In this document: positions 1 to 11,800 of the stretch, in pieces
How the letters are laid out: every line of letters begins with the position of its first letter
How positions within the stretch are numbered: the first letter of the stretch is position 1
Source of the DNA: Ophiodon elongatus
Lineage: Eukaryota > Chordata > Actinopteri > Perciformes > Hexagrammidae
NCBI GenBank assembly: GCA_016806645.1
Contig: JACSYO010001600.1
Location: 809,001 to 873,000, forward strand
Direction of reading: 5' to 3'
Length of the DNA stretch: 64,000 nt
Position numbers and translations under genes: made by a program
Notes under the pieces: model-generated
Databases searched by the model: none
What the model saw: the letters and a program-made list of their open reading frames with translations, nothing else
Told to the model about the DNA's origin: nothing

Positions 1-1411
1 ATGTTTCAGAGAAGAAGAATACTCCTGCATGCTGTCTGCAACTCCAAACAACTTTGTTACTTTTACTTTCAGACAGACTTTCGGTCATGAGACAGTGTGA
101 AGTGCAGACTTTGTGCAAGAGCTCTTCATGTTTTTGTACTTTTTTTCATGTACCTTTCAGACAAGACAACTCCACAGGCAAAACTTCCTTTCTGAACTCT
201 TCTTGGCCAACTTTGAATATATTAAGCACAGTATGAGACACGTATATAAAGTAGTTGCAATCAGAGTATTCAGTTAATATTTCAATCAGGAGAGACTAAT
301 TTAATATGGGGCTTAGAGAGTTATTTATATAATGAATAAATGTGATATGTAGGCTGTGCAATATAGTAGAAGATAAAGAGCCTTTAGTGATGAGACCTCA
401 TCATTAAATTATTATTTTTAAGGGGGGGTAGTCATGGCACGAGCCACATAGGAATATCCCTGATAAAGTCTAGACAGGGAGGAATCTGAGGATTATGCAG
501 CGATAGCTGGATGTAAGTCGGCTGTAGCAGGTTTCATTAGAAACAGTGAGTATTGGCCGGGTGTTTCAGCAAAGGCTACCGGTTGGTTTCTGGAGCTCCA
601 GGTAAAATACTGTATAATGACACTGCCATGTAGAGTCTGGTTAATACTGTACATCACAGGCATTTCAAGGTGACTGGATGCATATACAATGCTCAGCGAG
701 TGAGGGGAAAAAAACACTATAGGGGCCTCCTTTAGTGGATTTAACAGATACTTGCCTTCGAAATGCTTTAAACATGGGGAAATTCAACAGTGTGATTTAT
801 GTAGATTTTAATATATTTTGGTATCGTAGAGAAGGAGCATAAAGTTAAAATTTTAGATCTTGGCCTTTTTATGGTTCCATAACATGGTATTTGTTAGACT
901 AGTGGAAAGGAGTGTTTATTTTACTTTGTCTATTTCTGATTTGCATATTAAAACATAAAATCTCCAAGAACTTGTGTTTTTTAGTTTGTTCATACATCAT
1001 TCATAATCTGATTTATAGAACATTTTGTTCCTAAAAACACGGTGATGTGTATTTGTTTAATGTTTGTAGACAGTATGTTGGGATTTATGGAGTGATAAGA
1101 GATACAGTATATGACACTCCTTTTGTAAAAAACCTTTGACTCTAATATTGAATTTTGAACCTAGCTTTAACCAATGTTTAGATTTCTGTTGGAAATGTCA
1201 TTGGAAATGTATGCAAATTATCACATATTTAATAAGACAATGCCTCATTTGCATATTGAAACATAACATTTCATAAAGCTTGTCATGCAACGAATAGTTG
1301 TCTTAATTTAGGTGCTGGGGAAACGTGATACGCAAGTTCAGGTATCGGAATGGCTATTAGGAAGAAAAAAATGGTATTGGAAACATTTCTTCTTATTTAT
1401 ACTTTTAAACT

Positions 1412-2240
1412 AATAAGCATATTTCCCAAAATATCAACTAAACTATATCACCCTTAAAACAAAACAAAAACCAACAACACACGAAACTATGAGCTATTAC
1501 TCAGACTTATGAAGGAATATGAAGAAAATACTCAACATCAAAACCACATTATTAGTTAGTAGCCGCATGGGTGAACCAGACTCTAATATGCCTACAGGCA
1601 AGTGACCCTTTTTCATTTCCTCTTTGTTGTCACAGGATTATCCATCAGCGCTCCTCTGTATGCTTGGTTAAAATGTTATAGCCTTGGCTCATGGCGATGC
1701 ATTCATTTGGCCAGAGAGCCTGTCAATATGTAATTTGCAACCAGCTGCTCAAACTCTACATCTCAAATCAATACCAAAAATTCCTTTAAAAACAGATGTG
1801 GTTAATAAGAGTGCAAAAATATATCCCTCCCCTTGTTTCCTCCGGAGGAAACAAGGAGAGGTCTGGGAACAAAATTAGTACATTGCTTTGAATTTAGACC
1901 GTTGGCCATCAAAGTTTTATAAAATTCACCCATCATGTTCTATTCCCCTCACTGTCAGGACTGCTCTATCTTGATTTTTGGTCATGAATAAGTCAAGATG
2001 CAGGTCAGCAATTTTTCTCCTGACAATTCAGTCAACGGGCAAATTCTTGAGCTGTCACAATAATAATTCATGGTAGCTCAAATTCATGGGAACAGTGACA
2101 GGCCGTGTTATTTATTTTTTTCCTAAACATCTTTATTGGCATATAAATTAGAGGAATAGTTGGACATCTTGGGAAATATGCTTATTTTCTTTCTTTTTGA
2201 GAGTTAGATGAAAAGATTGAAATCATTGGATTGCTAAGCT
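1412..2240. repeat. Inverted pair of a dispersed fish repeat
   Basis: Plus-strand 2159-2187 (around GGGAAATATGCTTATT) recurs in reverse complement at 1412-1440 with few differences. The phrase, followed by a diverged TTGAGAGTTAGATGA, is familiar from a widespread teleost repeat. Whether the two copies are ends of one element about 775 bp long or two independent insertions cannot be told here. Confidence 0.45.
1831..1856. repeat. Perfect 26-bp palindrome
   Basis: CCTTGTTTCCTCC is followed directly by its reverse complement with no spacer. Allowing one mismatch the symmetry extends to about 36 bp (1826-1861). Confidence 0.9.
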
Positions 2241-3167
2241 TGAATTGAAAAAAGGGGTGAGGAAAGACTTTTTCCCATGAAGTTCAAACTAATGCTTTAA
2301 ACTTCCTTTTAAATTTGTTTTAAACTAACCCAATTATAAGCACTAACATGTTGAAATAATCAGTGATAAGAGACTTTGTTCGCATTTTTCTAGCTTTGGA
2401 GAAGCTGCTTATATATTTTTTTTCTTTTTCATACTATTCTGAATGTTCCTTTATGGATATGGCTGTTTTCCTCACATGGATTTAATTAGTTTATTGAAGG
2501 ATTTGCTTAGATGTTCTGTTACTATATTTAATGTATTTCTTTCTCATCTCTGAGCTCACATGAAGCGAGACGGCAAGGAATGAAATCCACTTGATATTGC
2601 AATATAACATTATTGATTGCAGAGGGAAAAAGAAGTAGCTGAAAAAAGAACTGTTGCAAAAGAGAAACCTAATAATGCAAATTGGACTATGCATTTCATT
2701 AACTTGGACCTTCTTTATGATACCCGAGTCTCTTTGAAGTGATCCATTAAGTTGTATTTTTGGGAGTATAACAGAATAATCAGAGTAGCCGACACAGAGG
2801 CGGAATCGATGTCAGCAAATGAAGAGCTTTCAGGTAGACCTCTGTGAAATAAACTAGCATCTATTAAGTCTTTAGTGTAGTGTTTGTATTATATCACACG
2901 TGTTAATTGAACACAAACAAGGAGGACCACAACAGAGAAAAGAGTCAGTGAATTGATTCCCTGTGTTAATCAGCTTTATTTATGCATTCAGCTTCTCATC
3001 AGCGATCCTTTCAAAGAGATGCAAAAGTAACATCACAGTCTAGCAGGATCACAATGTTCCAGCACCTTTTATATTAACAAGCTTCTTAGTTTTTGTACAC
3101 AACCTACGACTTCAGTTTTAAACTTTTACAAAGTTTTTCCTTTTTTCTCTTATCCTATCTTGTCTTA

Positions 3168-3437
3168 TAACAAGGCAGGGTACACCCTGGACAGGTCGCC
3201 AGACTATCGCAGGGCTGACTTACTGTAAATAGACAGACAACCATTCACACTCACATCCACACCCACGGGCAGTCATCAATTGGAGTCATCTATTGAGCTA
3301 AGCTGCATGTCTTTGGACTGTAGGAGAGAACCCATGCTGCCCCGGGGAGAACATGCAAATGCCACATAGAAAGCCTGTATAGCCCGGGAATCGAACCCCG
3401 ACCCTCTTGCTGTGAGGCGACAGTGCTAGCCACCAGG
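3168..3437 (-). mobile_element. tRNA-derived SINE, V-SINE-like, minus strand
   Basis: Read on the minus strand, it starts near 3437 with a tRNA-like head: an A-box-like TGGCTAGCACTG (3432-3421) and a perfect B box GGTTCGATTCC (3397-3387). A conserved core follows (TTTGCATGTTCTCC, then the CCAAAGACATGCAG region), then a tail containing GGCGACCTGTCCAGGGTGTA. This layout matches the abundant teleost tRNA-derived SINE of V-SINE type. The 3' tail is incomplete, and an AT microsatellite lies just beyond its head. Confidence 0.75.
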
Positions 3438-3471
3438 AAGAAAACAGCAGATAAAAACCAAAATTCAACAA

Positions 3472-3496
3472 TAATATATATATATATATATATAAA

Positions 3497-3535
<39 letters not shown>
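3472..3535. repeat. (TA)n / A-tract microsatellite
   Basis: Two TA runs flank an A tract. It explains low-complexity Ile/Tyr-rich open frames on the minus strand here, which are not genes. Confidence 0.95.
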
Positions 3536-3536
<1 letters not shown>

Positions 3537-4299
3537 TTTCCTCTGTGCCATAACACTCGAGTGACATAATTGAATGAGTGGCATACTCGTTCAAAGGAAA
3601 GTATTGAGAGATGGACCAACACAAATAGTCTTTTTAATGGATTTATTAACATCAAAAGAACATGGAACAATGGCAAAATATATTTTATTATCTGGACTCT
3701 CTTCAAGAAAAACCCTCAAGATCAGGTAATATCAAGTCGGTCGATATTGTGCTTTAGTAGGGCATAAACCCATATTCCTAAGTTACAATTAATGAAACTA
3801 CCACAAACCAAGTGTCCCACAGTGAGGCTTCAGGGGACCCTTGGGCCAGTCAACAGCTTGCCAGGTTGGCAACCCAGCCCAGGTGACGATGCAAAATGAT
3901 GATGATTCATAAGTGCCAGAACATCTTATTTTACTGTTCTCTAAATAGTAAACAATTGAATGTTTAATATACGAAGAATAGGGAGTTAGTGTCATTGCCT
4001 GTACAATATACTGCAGACACAAAAAAAAACAATTAAACTAATTATACATTTATTCAAATCCTCATCATGGCTGCAAAACTTAGTGTTGATGAATATCGTT
4101 TCCAAAACCCTGCAAAGCTATTGCAGAAGCCAATAGTCAAAACAACACAAAGTGAAAGTTCTGATGTTTCTTCAAATGAACACACAAAAGATGCATAGAT
4201 ATTAGGAACATTAAAAACTAAACACTGATATTTAACATTTCACAAGTGAGTGTATCATCAGTTTTATATAACAAAACACAAACGTACAAAAAAATCTGC
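3536..4299. other. Intergenic, nothing assignable
   Basis: AT-rich, with only short chance frames. I recognise no gene or repeat. Confidence 0.5.
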
Positions 4300-4309
4300 G
4301 TCCTGATTC

Positions 4310-4500
4310 ATGTTTTTGTCAGGCCCCAGGACATCATCAACTTCGCAGTGTTTCTTCTGACTAAACAGTGGGGAAAGCATCTCCCGGCATGACATATCCA
4401 ACCCTGATATGCTTCAGCAGCTGCGATGCCACATGCTTCCATCGCTGCCTGTTGAGAGGAGCTATGATATTTACCATATTTACCTTCCAACCCCAAGCAA
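4310..4500 (-). pseudogene. Transposase C-terminal remnant, frameshifted
   Basis: On the minus strand, 4412-4365 encodes YQGWICHAGRCFPHC. Shortly downstream, in a different frame, 4343-4318 encodes VDDVLGPD. Both resemble consecutive parts of a C-terminal signature (WIRHARRFFPRC followed by CDVDEVLWPD) that I associate with DNA-transposon transposases in fish and invertebrates. The frame change between them, the lack of upstream homology and the short length mark it as dead. I cannot assign a superfamily with confidence. Confidence 0.45.
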
Positions 4501-5085
4501 GAAAAGCTCCTCTGAAGGATTGAGTAATAGAGCCTTTACCTTTGGCCCTTTCCTAAAAGCTATGATTGCAAATTTAAAAAAAACAGACAGTTGTCCAATT
4601 ATAGTCTGGAAACATACAAGGTCTGCCAAGCATCCAAGAATTTACTCTCTTAAATGTTTTGTTGTTTATTCAAAATCATTTTCATTTCAACCTTTATAAT
4701 TGGAATGACAACTAAACTTCACAACAACTAAATCTCTCAGAATGGAAGCTTTCAGTCAGTCCAAAATCACCCCTCGGCTGAATATCCACTCACTTGTGTC
4801 TCCCTGAAGGATAGATTCTTCAGCCTGCTCCTCATTTAGCTCACACGTAATCATTACGATATATATTAGACATGATATCATATTTCAGAGCCACTTTTCG
4901 TGCCTGCAGGCGTTGACAAATATGAATTAAAATGTTCACTGAATTTGGTTTTACCCCGTGAATCTTCTTTTCATTTTTCAACATGTATTTTTGACAGATA
5001 GTGAAACCTGAGTTATATATGTTTGTAATTCGTCCATCTGAAGTTAAAAAGGATTCAATGTGATTTGAGGACCATAACTATTGAG
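4501..5085. other. Intergenic, nothing assignable
   Basis: AT-rich sequence with no repeat or coding signal that I can name. Confidence 0.5.
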
Positions 5086-5735
5086 CACAGGACTGGAAAT
5101 CAACCCTCAGGCCGGATTACCAATTCCCAAATCTACATCCAGTGAGTTCATTCTTCTTTCAATGCTTTCCCTCATTTGTATATCTGCATTTTGAAAGGAT
5201 AACTTAACATATCCTGATGTTTGCTTTGTTTTACAAAGTTCACTCTCCTTCAGTTCCCTCTGTAGGCTATGTAGTCCCACATGCCTCTCCATCGGGAATC
5301 TCACTAAACTATGACCTGTTTGCTTGCTCTTAGTGCTTGTGAGCGTGCACCACTGGTTACAGCTGATAATGCATGTCCGGACCGACATTGTCGTCGTGGA
5401 AGAGTAGCTCCCTCCTTCAGTTCTCTTAAAGGTGAGCACTGTCAGCTCTGTCAGCACTTTCGCCATAGTTAGCGCTGTTAGCGCCGTTAGCTATCAGCCA
5501 CTGGCTCGCCGTCACCATGTCGACAGCCGCTGAGAGGCGATGGAAATGCTCCCGATCTCACATCTTGCACCCTTAAAACTAGAATCCCTGTTTTTCTTAT
5601 ATAATGACTCCCCATTAAGACTTATGGTTTGAGTACAAATCGACACCTCTCAATCCAGTAGTTGGGTTTCAAACATTCACACTGTAACTCTCTCTTAGTG
5701 CCCCTTAGAGATTAAGGTCTAACAAACATGAAGAA
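5085..5735 (-). repeat. Probable dispersed repeat with a 119-codon chance frame
   Basis: Contains GCTA-rich words near 5465-5495 and a later part (near 5590-5710) resembling dispersed sequence of fish genomes. An open frame on the minus strand (5466-5107) starts MAKVLTELTVLTF and ends DLGIGNPA. I see no domain in it and no splice-compatible partner. I favour a repeat carrying an open frame over a gene. The class is unknown. Confidence 0.4.
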
Positions 5736-6720
5736 TTAATTTCCTTCCACGTAAAATATTTGCAAAGCGGATTTTTCTCAAAGATTTGAGTTCTGCATTA
5801 TATACATCCATGTTGTTTACTACCTACAGTCTTCTTCTTCACTGGCAGTGAAAGAGCATTAGGAAGGGATCTTTTAACGGCACCATGATTTAATGAACAA
5901 GAAGGTTAATGGAGGATTTTTTTAATGGACCATGTGGCCATTAGTAAGAATAGAAGATTCCGTTGATACAGACTCCATTTCCAACTTTTGTTATGGAAAT
6001 GCTGCTGTGGCAAACCTCTCTCCCCTCACTGACTCCCACCCACTCATCTGCAGCACAAATGGACAGGAACCAAATGTAGCTCGTCGCTTGACAACATTTC
6101 CTTTTCTAATTATTTCACTTATGATATGGATGTGTAATCGGTGTAATAGCTACTCAGACTCATTAGTAAGATTTTCCTGATCATTAGACTGAATATTTTA
6201 ACTATGAGATGAGGTGAGTCACGGACCCCGGGTTCAGAGAGGTTTCCTTCATGTTCTCAGAGTGAAGCTGCAGATGCGCTTGAATGGATTTATTTCTAAA
6301 CCCTCCTTTTAATGGTTGTCAGTTACAGGTGTATAAATAACAACTCGCAGTATCTGATAGCGTGGCGCTATGTTCACTGTGGATAGCTGTCCAGAGACTA
6401 AAGGCACCCCAGGGTGTGTGGAACATGGAGTTGAGCATTTATTTTATCTTTCACGGACAAGAGGTGCTATAATTTTTTCCATTTCGTCCGTACGATAACT
6501 CCAGACTGAGAGACAGAGAATAGAGTGTCATGCAAAGACAATTTCTTCCCTGACATTGTACCTCTTTGTGAAATGTGACAGAATAGAAATAATGATGAAA
6601 CCATAAATGGTTTGACTAACTCTGCAAGGGAGCCCCAGGGCAAAAAAAAATCTTACCATGAATTTAAGTGTACATGGCATCTTCATTATTTCCCCAGAAT
6701 TATTATTCCTCCTATGATGG
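5736..6720. other. Intergenic, possibly partly conserved non-coding
   Basis: No gene seen. Parts of 5930-6600 lack repeat texture and contain TAAT-type and GC-balanced words reminiscent of conserved non-coding elements. This cannot be tested without alignment. Confidence 0.3.
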
Positions 6721-6729
6721 AATAATACT

Positions 6730-7100
6730 GTGGGTGCATCCCAAGTCTCTTAAATTGCATTCACATTTCCCTCACTTGTGTCTCGTCCTTGCGTCTTAGT
6801 TCCTCCCACCGGGGATGCGTGGAGAGACGCAAGAAACCTTGCAAGAAACTTTGCAAGAAACTTTTAGAGAAATGAAACGTCCTTTCTTTTGAAGTGTCCC
6901 ATTAAGCGACATCGGTTTCTGATGACAGCAGCAGCCGATCGCAGCTGGATACATACTAATACTAATAAAGGCTGCCATAGCAGCAGCATTTTCTCTCGGT
7001 AGCCATTTCACCTTCGCATGAATAACAATCTGCATTGTGTACTGCGTGTCCTGCTTGGCGACACAGGAACCATGTCTACTTGCAGAATCATTCATATTAT
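6730..7100. repeat. Probable dispersed repeat with short tandem GCAAGAAAC units
   Basis: Three near-copies of GCAAGAAACTTT lie at about 6838-6872, inside sequence (from CATCCCAAGTCTCTTAAATT to the CATTTCACCTTCGCATGAAT region) that resembles a fish dispersed repeat. The 99-codon minus-strand frame here has no recognisable domain and includes the tandem units (repeated KVSC). Confidence 0.4.
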
Positions 7101-7629
7101 TTAATAATTATTTGTGTTTGTATTTATTCATGTTCTGATTCTGAATTAATTATTTAATAAACCACGATATAATAATGGTGTCTTTTTAACACTGGACGTG
7201 TTGCTGCTGCTGATGTATCCTGTGTGCCAAGGTGCTTGGATATAGATTTTATTTTGAAATATATGTGAGCAAGATATAAAGTAAAATAATTGAAGTCTTT
7301 GTGGTTTTGACACTGCTCTACAAGACAGAGCAAGTAAAAATGTCACACTTCTTAGTCTTATTCTTAGTTTGTTGTGGTGCAAGTCCTAAACAAATGACTT
7401 ACAACCAAGGTAATGTTCAATGAGTATGGGACTTTTCAAAATTCTTATTTTTTTTTTACCCACCTTCCTCACTTTTAATGTTTTTAAGGTTTGAGATTCT
7501 TCCCAAAGACTTTCAGAGCTTAGTTTTGTTACTGTCCAGCCACCATACTCCAGATGAGAGGAGATCTGAGCTGGTTTAGTAACTTTATTTTTACCTTGGG
7601 TTTGGCCTCTCAGGGTACATACAGTCTCT
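7101..7629. other. Intergenic, nothing assignable
   Basis: AT-rich; I see no gene or repeat that I can name. Confidence 0.5.
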
Positions 7630-7637
7630 GTCTGCCT

Positions 7638-8282
7638 CAGGGGCGTCGTTAGGCCTATTTTAGGGGGGCTGAAGCCCCCCTAAAATGTTCTTCAGGCCTC
7701 CCAAATAATTTGGCATTATTGGCTTTAAAAAAAAGAAATACTTTTCTTTTATTTTTATTTTGGTGATGTCATTAAATTAAACTATTGTTTCTCACATGGA
7801 CAAGTTATTTATAACTCTAACATGCTACATATGTGCGTGCGTTCTGGTTTGTATGTTTTCTCCCCCTTCAAATTACAATCCAATAGCCTATCATCATACT
7901 TAACGATATAATCCCCGGGCACTAGGACCTTGGGGAGGCTGCTGCGCTGCTTCCTCACTCTGCCGAGTAACGTCTCCCGTCAACGACAGCCAGGTAGTTA
8001 CAGAATGTGGCTATCTGTAGTTGTTAACGATTGTTATCTGCTTAAATTTAGGTTTACTTGAGGCAAATGAAAGGGAATATTGTAGTGGGCTATGTTAACA
8101 CTAAGCTAGCTAGCTAGCTAGCTATTTTTGTTAGAAACTGTCTCCAGTGAGCAAGAGTGTGAACTGTCTGAAACAATGGATATCCGAGGCCCCAAAAAAA
8201 ATTGCCGCGCACTACGAGCGCAAACAAGCCACTCCCCTTGGGGCTAAGGCCCCCCTTTCTTTGAATCCTAGAAACGCCCCTG
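7638..8282. mobile_element. Non-autonomous hAT-type DNA transposon (MITE), 645 bp
   Basis: The termini are imperfect inverted repeats: the left end starts CAGGGGCGTCGTTAGGCC and the right end, reverse-complemented, starts CAGGGGCGTTTCTAGGATTC. The element is flanked by an exact 8-bp direct repeat GTCTGCCT (7630-7637 and 8283-8290), the target duplication size of hAT elements. A 30-bp palindrome (7657-7686) lies near the left end. Inside are a CTAG-word run at about 8105-8124 and no transposase frame. Confidence 0.88.
7657..7686. repeat. Subterminal palindrome of the hAT-type MITE
   Basis: The arm ATTTTAGGGGGGCT is separated from its exact reverse complement by GA. The G/C core makes a strong hairpin within 20 bp of the element end. 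Confidence 0.9.
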
Positions 8283-8290
8283 GTCTGCCT

Positions 8291-8644
8291 TATTGGTGAA
8301 TGTCTTTGGGCTGCAGACAGCCTTCAGGGCTAAAAAAGAAAATGGGTACTGGCAAAGTTTCTGAGGTCAAATGATAATTATCTTACAAAGAAATTAACAT
8401 CAGTTAAAAATGAGAAAATTAAGCACACAGCTCTTTTTAGTAAAGGTGTAAAAATAATATATCAGAATGTGTTAGGGGTGGGCCTTCATATTGAATACAT
8501 AATTTTTAAGGAGGGTCACAATGTAATACTGATCCTTTCAATTGTTTTTCTTAATGTGGGGGAAAAAACCTTCTAGGTCATGTCCATCCATGACCCATCA
8601 TCAGCAAATGATATAGGCACACTCATTAAGTAAAGGTACTCATT
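8291..8644. other. Intergenic, nothing assignable
   Basis: AT-rich, no coding or repeat signal seen. Confidence 0.5.
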
Positions 8645-8855
8645 ATAAAGGTAATGGTAAATATACTTGTACTTGTACAGCACTTTTCTAGTCTTCAAAC
8701 CCCTCAAAGTGCTTTAACACTATACATGTCATTCACCCATTCATAAACTGATGGCAGAGGCTACTATGCAAGGTGCCACCTGCCCATCAGGACTAATTAA
8801 CCATTCATACCCATTCACAGACCACAGGCACAGCCAACAGGAGCATGAATAATAC
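8645..8855. repeat. Dispersed fish repeat (GCACTTTTCTAGTC family)
   Basis: Contains in order GCACTTTTCTAGTC, CTCAAAGTGCTTTA, CATTCACCCATTCA, AGGTGCCACCTGC and CAGCCAACAGGAGC, the ordered phrases of a very common teleost dispersed repeat. The copy is diverged. I do not know its class. Confidence 0.6.
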
Positions 8856-11800
8856 CTCTGGTCCTTTCCCCGCTAACTCTCACCAGTATTTTCTCTTCAG
8901 CACATTGTGTAAATGTTTTCTTTGTATTTTGAGTTACAGCGATCTCGGGTTACATTGCTGATTTAGAGACACACTAGTATTGTGTAATATATCCAATTCA
9001 TTCTAAGTGTTTGCAGATGTAAAACATATAATTTTTTACAATAAGGCCACCTCAGGTGTGGAGAGGAGAAGCTGAAATCGAAGTGCTGAGGTTTTGTCTC
9101 GGACAATGGAGAGGTGGACAGGCCATGGTTGGCCAACTGGCAGGCAGGCCACTCGTGGGCTTCTCTCTGGTCTCTTGCATCCAGGGCCACTCATGCAGTC
9201 TGTGGAAGCCGCCTCTATCAGCATTGACAGTCGCACACAGGCTAGAATAAAACCCATATGAGTCTGATAGAGTGGGCGGCTAAATGTAAGCTGCGGGGTA
9301 AGCCCCACCATTATATCCTCGAGCAGTCTACTGTAAACGATGAAGCCTATCTGCTTTTCAATTGGAATCCCTCACAGAGGTTGGCTCCATGGATTATAGC
9401 AATCTTCAGTCAGACAGTCACGTTTTGCTGGCAGGGCTTTCTGTAGTCATGACAACTTCGGTTGAGTCCATGACATGGCCTTTAGGATAATAATATTGAG
9501 TAATTTTAAAGTTCAGATACGGTACATAGCAGCACTTGACAGCATTCTCCTGAACCTGCAGGATATGAATCCAGTAAACTGCAAATTTACATACATACCA
9601 AAAATGTAGGCATCTTTGCATAATACAAATGAGTTTTGGTACCAAATCAAATTTAATTGCATGTTTTTTTGTTTTGTTTTTCAGCAATGCGACATGCAGA
9701 TCTGTTTTGTAAATTGTATTTCCTGTATTTTTTATGCCAATTTAGAGAGCCACACAGGAAAACTGCACTCATCTCACTTTCACATTAAACTGCAGAGTTG
9801 TCCACCAAAATGGCAAACTTTAGCTAACAACACTAGCAATGATGACAGACAACAGACAGTGATGCAACCAATAGCTTCTCCACAAGTCATTCATTCCTAA
9901 CCTTTGAACAAGTGTGCTCTAGAAGCTAAAGGAGCATTTCTGATGTTTCTCTAAAGACTCTGGAAACCGAGCCCCACAACACTATTACAGCCAATCGGCA
10001 ACAGGGGGCGTTTGTGCTCATGCACAGGACAGAGGAAAGGCAATCAATGTATAAAGGGTCAAAGTCCCACTGACTATCATGGGACCCAATTTTTGAAAAA
10101 ATATGTACGGTAGTCAGCAACAAGATAAAAAAAAATCAATCAATGGGATCCCAAAAATATTTTTATCCCATTAATTAGTTACACCTGCTTGTTAATAAAA
10201 AAAATGTTTTTGCTCTTTAAGTTTGTTGCATTTTGTTGTAAAAATGTTGACGTACAAGACTGAAAATACGTAGTTAAAAGAACTACAGACCCAAAATGTT
10301 GCGTAAGTGACATCTCTCGCTGAAGCTACGATGCTTCCAAGATCCCGTTGCATTTGTGCTTGTATAGCTAAGCTACCTAGCTAGCCAGCACGCCAGGGTA
10401 AAAGCCATGTTGGTGTTGGTTGCATACATTGTGCAAGACAAGAGATTAAGTTTACTGAGCAGTTTCACATAAAACTAAATGGTGCTACGACAAACCTGCG
10501 AGAAACTGCATCTTTTTTTTAAAATTATCTTTTAAATGTAAACGTATCATATGTGCACACCATGGCAAAATTCAAATGGGATCTCTCTATGAAGTTAATC
10601 TCTAGGGAGTATTTAGGTGTTTATTCCAATTATCAACAATCTTTCTCCAGAATTGCAGACTCTACTTTTTTTAGAAATCAATAAAAAAAATTAAAAAGCC
10701 ACCCTGGACTAAAACACTGGCTTAATGTTTGCCAGGCAGCTGGTTCAGATGCACGGGGAGTTCTGATGAACATGTGCCAGTAACCTTTGGAGTGTAGTTG
10801 AGATTAATGCGATATAAACAGTTTAAGGAGGAGGATAACACCAATATCAACCTCGGTGCATATCCACCAACTCCAGCATCTCTTCCTATCTGCTTTTATG
10901 CCATAATCTTTTATCCACAGATTTCGGTGATATCTGTATTATTTGCTGAGTTGTATTTGCTGCTATCTACAGCTAGTTGAATCATATTAATCATATTCAA
11001 ATATTTATGTTGTAATTTATGTAGGTGTAATAAGGGAAAGTCGCTGAGAGAGGAAAACTGCTCAAGATGCAGGCTGAATCTCCACTGTGTTTCTTTTCTC
11101 CACACATACATTGGAAATACATTATTCATTACCTTTTTTTTTCCATTTCTAACCCTCTAACACTATTCTTTTTTACCCATTACTGCTCTCCTTCGTCTCT
11201 CTGTCATCATTTAGAATCTCTACACAGTGAAAAGAGCACAATAGTGTCCATACTACATGTTATTGACCACTTGTTTACAAGTTCTTGTCTACAGTATTTC
11301 ACTGAAGATCACAGGTGCACACCTGGAGCTAATGAATGTCTCTGAAAGGCATTTAGACTCAAGAACCCTCTCTCTAGCCATTTTCCATTAGCCTTCTCGT
11401 CTATTTGGGTCAGTTACTAGGTTCAGCTCGAGCTACTTTTACGAGAGAAAAAGCACTCAAGCCCAATCATTACTTTGAAAATTGGGGATTTTTGTCAACA
11501 TTTAATTAAACAGATGGAAAGACGGATTTGTGCATTTTGGTCTTTCGTGGAGTCTGACAGGAGAGTGGTACAATTAACCTGAGAGGTGACAGAAAGCAAA
11601 CAAAATCCCGATGGTACACATTTAAAGCCAAATGTTATACATCGCCACAAACACCCTCTTATGGAAATAACACTTCCTACTTGTTTAGCCAAATATGTGG
11701 TCAAGGAAACTCCTGCTTGAATTAGGTTCAGTGGGAATATTTTTCCAAGTGGAATAAGTGCTATGTTTTTGTATCATTGTGTAAGGAAGCTGACAGGACA

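Larger units (their letters stand above)
1..3165. other. AT-rich intergenic DNA, no gene seen
   Basis: Short chance frames only. It holds a perfect palindrome at 1831-1856 and a pair of related inverted segments at 1412-1440 and 2159-2187. Otherwise I see nothing assignable. Confidence 0.6.

Noticed and set aside
3387..3432. A perfect B box suggested a tRNA gene
   Set aside because: It is the head of a SINE: no acceptor stem pairing was evident, and the element continues into SINE core and tail.
3290..3706. 138-codon minus-strand open frame
   Set aside because: It is made of the SINE and the TA microsatellite (YIYIYIY run); not a gene.
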